Shown piece after piece: positions 6,465 to 10,287 of a stretch of DNA of 10,287 bases. This DNA is from DATHVR01 sp035461175 (GTDB taxonomy: Bacteria > Actinomycetota > Acidimicrobiia > Spongiisociales > ZC4RG35). Each line of letters begins with the position of its first letter. Positions within the stretch are counted from its first letter, which is position 1. The notes below the pieces were generated by a model. That model was not told where the DNA came from. It did not search any database and was given only the letters and a program-made list of their open reading frames with translations. The stretch is taken from positions 1 through 10,287 of the forward strand of contig DATHVR010000070.1 in the NCBI GenBank assembly GCA_035461175.1. The letters are read 5' to 3'. A program made the translations under genes and the position numbers.

Positions 6465-7197
6465 ACCCGTTCCCCCCATTCAGATCATCGACCTCCACAA
6501 GAACTTCGGCGATCTCGAGGTTCTCAAGGGGATCGACTTCCATGTCAACCAGGGTGAAGTGGTGTGCGTGATCGGCCCCTCGGGTTCGGGCAAGTCGACC
6601 CTGCTCCGCTGCGTCAACCGCCTGGAGGAGCCGACGGCGGGACGAATCCTGATCGAGGGCGACGACATCACCGACCCCGAAGCCGACGTCGACCGGATCC
6701 GCACCAAGATCGGGATGGTGTTCCAGCAGTTCAACCTGTTCCCCCATCTCACGGTCCTCGACAACCTCACCATCGCCCAGCGCAAGGTGCTGCGCCGCAA
6801 GTCCGACGAGGCCCAACGCATCGCCCGCTCCAATCTGGAACGGGTCGGCCTGAGCGACAAGGTCGACGCCTATCCAAACCATCTCTCCGGCGGCCAGCAG
6901 CAGCGGGTGGCGATCGCCCGGGCACTGTCGATGGACACCGACATGATGCTGTTCGACGAGCCCACCTCGGCCCTCGACCCCGAACTGATCGGCGAGGTCC
7001 TCGACGTCATGCGCGGCCTCGCCGCCGACGGCATGACGATGATGGTGGTCACCCATGAAATGGGCTTCGCCCGCGAGGTCGCCGACCGCGTCGTGTTCAT
7101 GGACGCCGGCGTGGTGGTGGAAGAAGGCCCCCCGGCCGAGATCCTCACCGATCCCCAGCACCAACGCACCCGCCGCTTCCTGGCCATGATCCTGTAG
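6454..7197 (+). CDS. polar amino-acid ABC transporter ATP-binding protein (GlnQ/HisP type)
   Basis: Cytoplasmic ATPase that powers the importer, 247 aa from the GTG at 6454. All motifs are intact: Walker A GPSGSGKST (41-49), Q-loop VFQQFNLFPH (89-98), ABC signature LSGGQQQRVAIARAL (144-158), Walker B MMLFDE (164-169), D-loop SALD, and the switch His201 in VVTHEMGFA. GlnQ/HisP-type features include the HLTVLDNLTIAQ stretch and the VVEEGPPAEI motif. GTG 6454 is preferred because GAGG (6445-6448) lies 5 nt upstream; GTG 6448 in the same frame is the alternative. Both overlap the end of the permease gene. No intrinsic terminator follows directly, but the palindromic repeat copy B begins 78 nt after the stop. 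Confidence 0.94.
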   Translation: MAAEPVPPIQIIDLHKNFGDLEVLKGIDFHVNQGEVVCVIGPSGSGKSTLLRCVNRLEEPTAGRILIEGDDITDPEADVDRIRTKIGMVFQQFNLFPHLTVLDNLTIAQRKVLRRKSDEAQRIARSNLERVGLSDKVDAYPNHLSGGQQQRVAIARALSMDTDMMLFDEPTSALDPELIGEVLDVMRGLAADGMTMMVVTHEMGFAREVADRVVFMDAGVVVEEGPPAEILTDPQHQRTRRFLAMIL

Positions 7198-7274
7198 GTC
7201 GGAGGCCGGAAGTGCTTTTCGCGACAGACGCTGGCGCTCCGCCACCCACGCCATTGTAGGTAATGGGTGTCAAC

Positions 7275-7386
7275 GCCGGAGTCTGCGGAGGCGGGAGGTA
7301 GGGGGCAATTGCCAGACGGGTTCGCCACTGCCCCCTACACGCCTGACGGCGGGTCCCTTCCCCCCTCGCTTCGCTCCGGGGACAAA
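7275..7386 (+). repeat. copy B of the intergenic palindromic repeat (one arm truncated)
   Basis: This stretch matches the reverse complement of copy A. Bases 7275-7338 align with 61 of 64 identical, and 7349-7386 align with one deleted G. The middle differs: 10 nt here against about 33 nt in copy A. The core hairpin is kept (GTAGGGGGCA 7298-7307 with TGCCCCCTAC 7329-7338), as is the terminal GGGACAAA. The other outer arm, about 36 bp including its TTTGTCCC end, is missing. It lies 78 nt behind the ATPase stop in the same orientation relative to transcription as copy A behind the dxs operon. The rest of the 269-bp gap (7198-7466) shows only a possible -10 near its right end. Confidence 0.8.
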
Positions 7387-7451
7387 GATCCACCACCCAC
7401 CACTCAATACCCGGTACCCCTTCGACCGACGACGTCGGACCCGTCAACGAC

Positions 7452-7457
7452 TAGATT
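7452..7457 (+). promoter_or_regulatory. possible -10 hexamer of the cobalamin-binding protein gene
   Basis: TAGATT ends 9 nt before the ATG at 7467, with no SD between. It fits a TANNNT -10 box and a leaderless or very short-leader mRNA. A short palindrome, CCGAC-GAC-GTCGG (7426-7438), lies about 13 nt further upstream, near where a -35 or operator would be. No -35 consensus is seen. Confidence 0.35.
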
Positions 7458-7466
7458 CCCGCGCAG

Positions 7467-8429
7467 ATGATCAACGATCACGCCCGCCTCGCAGCCACCG
7501 CTGCCGCCATCAACGGCGACTCCGGCACCCTCTATCACCTCGTGTCGGACCTGATGGGCGAGGGCGTCCCCTTCGATGTCATCCTCTTCGATCTTCTGGT
7601 CGGGGTGGAGAAGGAAGTCGGGTCACGCTGGCAGCAGGGCGACTATCTGGTCCCAGAGGAACACGCCGCCACCGCAACCGTGGAAACGGTGGTGTCACTG
7701 CTGGCCGGGATGTTCGACCAGCCGAGCGAGGCCATGCGGGTGGTGGTGGCCACGGCCGAGGGCGACCAGCATTCGCTCCCGGCCCGGATGATCGCCGCCC
7801 ACCTCCTCTCGCTCGGCTTCCGGACGTCGTTCCTGGGCGCCAACGTCCTGGCCGCCGACATGACCGAATACCTCGAGGCCGAGACTCCCGATGCCCTCGT
7901 CCTGTCGTGCGCCATGTCCAACCACCTCATCGGTGTCCGCAACGTGATCCGGGCCGCCCATTCGGCGGGGATACCCGTTCTCGTGGGAGGACGTGCCTTC
8001 GGCGATTCGGGGGAGTGGGCCTCGCTGGTCGGCGCCGATGCGTGGACGGAGTCACCCCGCCAGGTACCCGAGATCCTGGAGTCGTGGGAGCCCGATACGG
8101 CCGAAGCCGAGATCGGGGCGGTCGACCCCTCCCCCGAGCTGATCGAACTCCGGCGTCGGCGCTCCCGTGTGCTGGCGGCGGCCGAGGATGTCCTGCCCGA
8201 AGGGGATGAACGCCTTCGGGCGGAGCTGTCGCTCCTGTTGGGATCGGTGGAGGCCTCGCTATTGGTCGAGGACGACCGGCTCATCACCGAGATGCTGGAC
8301 TGGCAGGACCGCACCCTGCGAGCCCACGGCTATGAGCTCACTCCCGGCCAGGCTCTGGCCGCGGTCCTGGAGGACGCGTCGCCGGCGGCCGCCGGCGCCC
8401 TGACCCGGGCGATGACCGCCGGGGCCTGA
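7467..8429 (+). CDS. cobalamin-binding CarH/LitR-like sensory protein without a MerR DNA-binding domain
   Basis: A 320-aa soluble protein. Residues 1-80 form a helical cap with the motif W55-x9-E65-H66, the W-x9-EH signature of AdoCbl photoreceptors of the CarH/LitR family, where it lies over the upper face of B12. Residues 90-208 are a Rossmann-like B12-binding domain: EGDQHSLP (98-105) corresponds to the (E/D)xHxxG loop with His102 as the likely cobalt ligand, and VLSCAM (145-150) plus VLVGGRAFG (171-179) match later B12-fold elements. Gly of the HxxG motif is Pro105 here. Unlike CarH, there is no N-terminal MerR helix-turn-helix: the cap begins at the start codon. Instead a charged helical tail of about 110 residues (211-320) follows, which I do not recognise. 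It may be a light- or B12-sensing output module working through a partner; corrinoid methyltransferase-type function is less likely given the W-x9-EH motif. No SD. It abuts the convergent marR-type gene. Confidence 0.82.
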   Translation: MINDHARLAATAAAINGDSGTLYHLVSDLMGEGVPFDVILFDLLVGVEKEVGSRWQQGDYLVPEEHAATATVETVVSLLAGMFDQPSEAMRVVVATAEGDQHSLPARMIAAHLLSLGFRTSFLGANVLAADMTEYLEAETPDALVLSCAMSNHLIGVRNVIRAAHSAGIPVLVGGRAFGDSGEWASLVGADAWTESPRQVPEILESWEPDTAEAEIGAVDPSPELIELRRRRSRVLAAAEDVLPEGDERLRAELSLLLGSVEASLLVEDDRLITEMLDWQDRTLRAHGYELTPGQALAAVLEDASPAAAGALTRAMTAGA

Positions 8430-8924
8430 TCAGCCCGACGCGCTCCCGGCTGCGGACAGGCGCCGGAGCAGACCGGTCAGCTGTTCCCGCTCCTTGTCCG
8501 AGAGGACCCCGACCATCTCCAGCTCACGGGCCACGTGAGCCTCGCTGGCCCGATCCAGGAGCCGCTTCCCACTGGGAGTCAGCCGCACCACAACTCCGCG
8601 CCGGTCGTCGGGGTCCGGCAGCCTCTCCACCAGCCCCCGCTTCTCGAGCTTGTCGATGCGGTGGGTGACGGTGGCCGACGTCACCATCATCGTTTCGAGG
8701 AGATCGCGAGGTTTGAGCGCATGCGGCTTGCCGCTGCGCCGGAGCGTGGCCAGCACGTCGTACTCGTCGGCGGTGAGGCCCAGCGGAGCCAGGTTGCGAC
8801 TGATCTCGGACTCGAAGTGGCGAGCCAGCCGTGAGATCCTCCCGATGATCCCGATCGGGGACACGTCCAGTTCGGGACGTTCGTGGGCCCACTGCTCGAT
8901 GATCTTGTCCACCGCATCTGTCAT
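8430..8924 (-). CDS. MarR-family winged-helix transcriptional regulator
   Basis: A 164-aa DNA-binding regulator of normal MarR length. After an N-terminal dimerisation helix (about 1-45), the winged helix covers about 50-125: LTADEYDVLATLRRSG, recognition helix MVTSATVTHRIDKLEKRGLVERL (80-102), and the wing DPDDRRGVVVRLTPSGK (104-120) with the conserved Asp/Arg cluster. A C-terminal helix (140-158) completes the dimer interface. No conserved redox cysteine is present; the protein has no Cys at all, so a thiol-sensing OhrR/SarZ mechanism is unlikely and a ligand-binding mechanism more likely. ATG 8924 is chosen. In-frame TTG 8963 and ATG 8945 would extend into the inverted-repeat operator region. 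A TATCAT hexamer 6 nt upstream suggests a leaderless message. Its 3' end touches the stop of the cobalamin protein gene. Confidence 0.9.
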   Translation of the reverse strand: MTDAVDKIIEQWAHERPELDVSPIGIIGRISRLARHFESEISRNLAPLGLTADEYDVLATLRRSGKPHALKPRDLLETMMVTSATVTHRIDKLEKRGLVERLPDPDDRRGVVVRLTPSGKRLLDRASEAHVARELEMVGVLSDKEREQLTGLLRRLSAAGSASG

Positions 8925-8930
8925 GTCCGC

Positions 8931-8936
8931 ATGATA
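8931..8936 (-). promoter_or_regulatory. possible -10 hexamer of the marR-type gene
   Basis: On the minus strand TATCAT is followed by exactly 6 nt (GCGGAC) and then the ATG at 8924. This is the geometry expected for a leaderless actinobacterial transcript and equals the spacing at the glpA-like gene. The hexamer lies directly beside inverted repeat 8938-8949, so a bound repressor would occlude it. Confidence 0.4.
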
Positions 8937-8937
8937 T

Positions 8938-9003
8938 CTCGACATCGAGCTTGACGACGTCAAGATAATAGTTTATCTTGACATCGAGAAATTCGACATC
9001 GAG
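8938..9003. promoter_or_regulatory. operator array, probably for the adjacent MarR regulator
   Basis: The divergent region between the marR-type gene and the small ORF is packed with related inverted repeats. Three 12-bp near-palindromes share YTYGACATCGAG: 8938-8949, 8977-8988 and 8992-9003. A further palindrome, CTTGAC-GAC-GTCAAG, is at 8950-8964. The largest has perfect 9-bp arms, GTCAAGATA (8959-8967) and TATCTTGAC (8974-8982), around a 6-nt spacer. Half-site symmetry and position are typical of MarR autoregulation. The sites overlap the proposed promoters in both directions, so one regulator could repress both genes. Confidence 0.75.
8951..8979 (+). promoter_or_regulatory. possible promoter of the small basic ORF
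   Basis: TTGACG (8951-8956) and TATCTT (8974-8979) are separated by 17 nt, matching the sigma-70-type layout, and would start transcription about 30 nt before the ATG at 9017. Both boxes are embedded in operator half-sites, which supports repression by the MarR protein but also means that the match to a promoter may partly be a by-product of the repeats. Confidence 0.4.
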
Positions 9004-9016
9004 AAAGGATCGGATC

Positions 9017-9223
9017 ATGTCTCCTGATTTCCCCAGCTACCCGGTCAACACCGCCCTGGGACGGATCGCCGCACGCGACCGCCACAACCGACGGGTGCGA
9101 CGGCAACGTCGGCGGGCGACGACCCTCAACGCTTCTGTGGGTCGCTTCTGGCAGCTACGGCGCCAGATCCGACCCACAGAACGTGCTTATCTGCCTTCCG
9201 GCGAGGTGTGCGGCCAGTCCTAG
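9017..9223 (+). CDS. small Arg-rich protein of unknown function
   Basis: A 68-aa product with 15 arginines, most in a basic stretch at 16-33 (RIAARDRHNRRVRRQRRR). No signal peptide, membrane segment or known domain is visible. ATG 9017 is preferred over the in-frame TTG 8978 because AAAGGA (9004-9009 area) lies at a suitable distance and the upstream start would fall inside the operator. Its position, divergent from the marR-type gene and behind the operator array, supports a real transcribed unit, perhaps regulated by MarR. A 49-bp hairpin sits within codons 39-55, which leaves open that the region acts as RNA rather than, or as well as, protein. It might bind nucleic acid because of its charge; this is only a guess. 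Confidence 0.5.
   Translation: MSPDFPSYPVNTALGRIAARDRHNRRVRRQRRRATTLNASVGRFWQLRRQIRPTERAYLPSGEVCGQS
9133..9181. other. long interrupted hairpin inside the small ORF
   Basis: TTCTGTGGGTC (9133-9143) pairs perfectly with GACCCACAGAA (9171-9181). Inside it, TCTGGC (9147-9152) pairs with GCCAGA (9162-9167), with a symmetric 3+3-nt internal loop and a 9-nt terminal loop. There is no T-tract, so it is not a standard terminator. It may be an RNA structure in the mRNA or a protein-binding site upstream of the glpA-like gene. Confidence 0.5.
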
Positions 9224-9246
9224 ACCAGTTCCGGCGGCGGGAGGCC

Positions 9247-9252
9247 TAGCCT
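9247..9252 (+). promoter_or_regulatory. possible -10 hexamer of the glpA-like gene
   Basis: TAGCCT is followed by 6 nt (CGGGGA) and the ATG at 9259, the layout of a leaderless actinobacterial promoter. It is centred in a small palindrome, GAGGC-CTA-GCCTC (9241-9253). No clear -35 was found. A GGGAGG at 9238-9243 is too far from the ATG to be a good SD. Confidence 0.4.
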
Positions 9253-9258
9253 CGGGGA

Positions 9259-10287
9259 ATGCGCCGGTTACACACCGAAGTCCTCGTGGTGGGAGGTGGA
9301 GCCACCGGGACCGGCGTGATGCGGGACCTGGCCATGCGCGGGTTCGACACCATCCTGGTCGAACAACGCGACCTTACCCACGGCACCACCGGTCGCTACC
9401 ACGGCCTCCTCCACTCCGGCGGCCGCTACGTCGTCAAGGATCCCGAGGCGGCGGTGGAGTGCATCGAAGAGAACCGGGTGCTGCGGCGGATCATGCCGCA
9501 CTGCATCGAGGAGACGAGCGGATTCTTCGTCCTCACTCCGTGGGACGATGAGGCCTACGTACCCGAATTCCTGGCCGGATGCCGGGCGGCGGGCATCCCC
9601 GTCGACGAGGTCCCGAGAACCGAGGCGCTCCGCCGTGAGCCCAATTTGAATCCGGCCATCACCCACTGCTTTGAAGTGCCGGACGCCGCCGCCGACTCCT
9701 TCCTGGCCGCCGAGAGCACCGTCGCCTCCGCCCGCGAGCACGGGGCCCGGTTTCTCCCCTATCACGAGGTCGAAACGCTGATACGGACCGGTGACCGGGT
9801 GGGAGGGGCACGCTGTCACGACCTGGTCTCGGGCGACAAGGTGGAGATCACCGCCGACATGGTGGTCAACGCCGCCGGAGCCTGGGCGGGCCGTCTCGCC
9901 CACACCGCCGGAATCGAGTTCACGATCCACGCCGGCAAGGGCACGAGGATCGCCGTCAACCACCGGATGCTCAACACGAGCGTCAACCGGTGCAAGATGC
10001 CCGACGACGGCGACATCATCGTCCCCATCCGCACCGTGGCGGTGATCGGGACCACCGACGAGGGGGTGGCCGATCCCGAGCGCTTCGCCGTGGAACCCTG
10101 GGAGATCCGCTTGATGCTGGAGGAGGGCGACAAGCTCGTCCCCGGCATCTCGGAAACCCGGGTGCTGCGGGCCTGGGCGGGGGTCCGGCCCCTGTTCGAG
10201 GACGACCACGCCACCGAGACCCGCGACATCACCCGCGCCTACGCCCTGTTGGACCATGCCACCCGTGACGGGGTGGACGGCCTGCTC
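9259..10287 (+). CDS. glpA: GlpA-like FAD-dependent glycerol-3-phosphate dehydrogenase (partial, 3' end outside window)
   Basis: Oxidises sn-glycerol 3-phosphate to dihydroxyacetone phosphate, passing electrons through FAD towards the quinone pool. The frame is open to the right edge, giving the first 343 residues. N-terminal FAD-binding Rossmann motif VVGGGATGTG (10-19) with Glu35 closing the beta-alpha-beta unit. The signature TTGRYHGLLHSGGRYVV (43-59), the second FAD contact VVNAAGAWAG (about 202-211), NRCKMPDDGDIIVPI, and RAWAGVRPL followed by LLDHATRDGVDGLL near the edge align well with the anaerobic E. coli GlpA rather than with GlpD. The C-terminal Fe-S (BFD-like) part, and any glpB/glpC partners, would lie beyond the window. 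The start is probably read from a leaderless mRNA. Related FAD oxidoreductases cannot be fully excluded because the C-terminus is missing. Confidence 0.88.
   Translation, partial: MRRLHTEVLVVGGGATGTGVMRDLAMRGFDTILVEQRDLTHGTTGRYHGLLHSGGRYVVKDPEAAVECIEENRVLRRIMPHCIEETSGFFVLTPWDDEAYVPEFLAGCRAAGIPVDEVPRTEALRREPNLNPAITHCFEVPDAAADSFLAAESTVASAREHGARFLPYHEVETLIRTGDRVGGARCHDLVSGDKVEITADMVVNAAGAWAGRLAHTAGIEFTIHAGKGTRIAVNHRMLNTSVNRCKMPDDGDIIVPIRTVAVIGTTDEGVADPERFAVEPWEIRLMLEEGDKLVPGISETRVLRAWAGVRPLFEDDHATETRDITRAYALLDHATRDGVDGLL

Noticed and set aside
5640..7254. Two long minus-strand open frames opposite the permease and ATPase genes
   Set aside because: Both are mirror frames of well-conserved transporter genes; one begins in the terminator hairpin.
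8925..8963. Longer start (TTG 8963 or ATG 8945) for the marR-type gene
   Set aside because: The added residues would be encoded by the operator repeats and are Ser-rich without similarity to MarR N-termini. ATG 8924 has a fitting -10 box.
9268..10257. A 329-codon minus-strand open frame opposite the glpA-like gene
   Set aside because: The plus strand encodes an obvious FAD dehydrogenase, and the minus-strand product has no coherent domain.

Overview
The window is high-GC bacterial DNA, most likely from an actinobacterium. The Thr/Gly/Asp-rich linkers behind lipoprotein signal peptides, the frequent SD-less starts with a TANNNT hexamer just upstream, and the particular SpoU-type methyltransferase all fit, and the class Acidimicrobiia is my best guess. 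That placement is inferred from style, not from a marker gene. I see no rRNA, tRNA, CRISPR array, integrase or transposase.

Layout from left to right: (1) 41-1207, minus: an AapJ-like amino-acid-binding lipoprotein, probably the first gene of an operon that runs off the left edge. (2) 1208-1538: 331 bp without a gene, largely filled by a 168-bp nested palindromic repeat (copy A). (3) 1539-4692, minus: dxs (isoprenoid precursor synthesis), followed 1 nt later by one ORF that joins a HAD phosphatase to a SpoU-type RNA methyltransferase. (4) 4693-4817: divergent promoter region with an 8+8 bp palindrome. (5) 4818-7197, plus: a compact polar amino-acid ABC importer (binding lipoprotein, permease, ATPase) with a strong hairpin terminator between the first and second genes. 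(6) 7198-7466: intergenic DNA with a second, shortened copy of the repeat (copy B). (7) 7467-8429, plus: a cobalamin-binding protein with the CarH-type W-x9-EH cap motif but no DNA-binding domain. (8) 8430-8924, minus: a MarR regulator whose stop codon abuts the stop of the cobalamin protein. (9) 8925-9016: a divergent promoter region full of related inverted repeats, almost certainly the MarR operator. (10) 9017-9223, plus: a small Arg-rich protein whose DNA also encodes a long hairpin. (11) 9259 to the right edge, plus: the N-terminal 343 residues of a GlpA-like FAD glycerol-3-phosphate dehydrogenase.

Working together: two solute-binding proteins for amino acids flank the dxs operon, and only the second has its permease and ATPase in view. 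The right third looks like a sensory/regulatory neighbourhood: a possible light- or B12-responsive protein lacking its own DNA-binding domain lies tail-to-tail with a MarR repressor that probably controls itself and the small basic ORF. A functional link between the two is a hypothesis from position only.

The observations most worth following are the HTH-less CarH-like protein, the HAD-SpoU fusion with a Shine-Dalgarno-like relic at its junction, the palindromic repeat family placed in the same orientation behind two operons, and the operator array.
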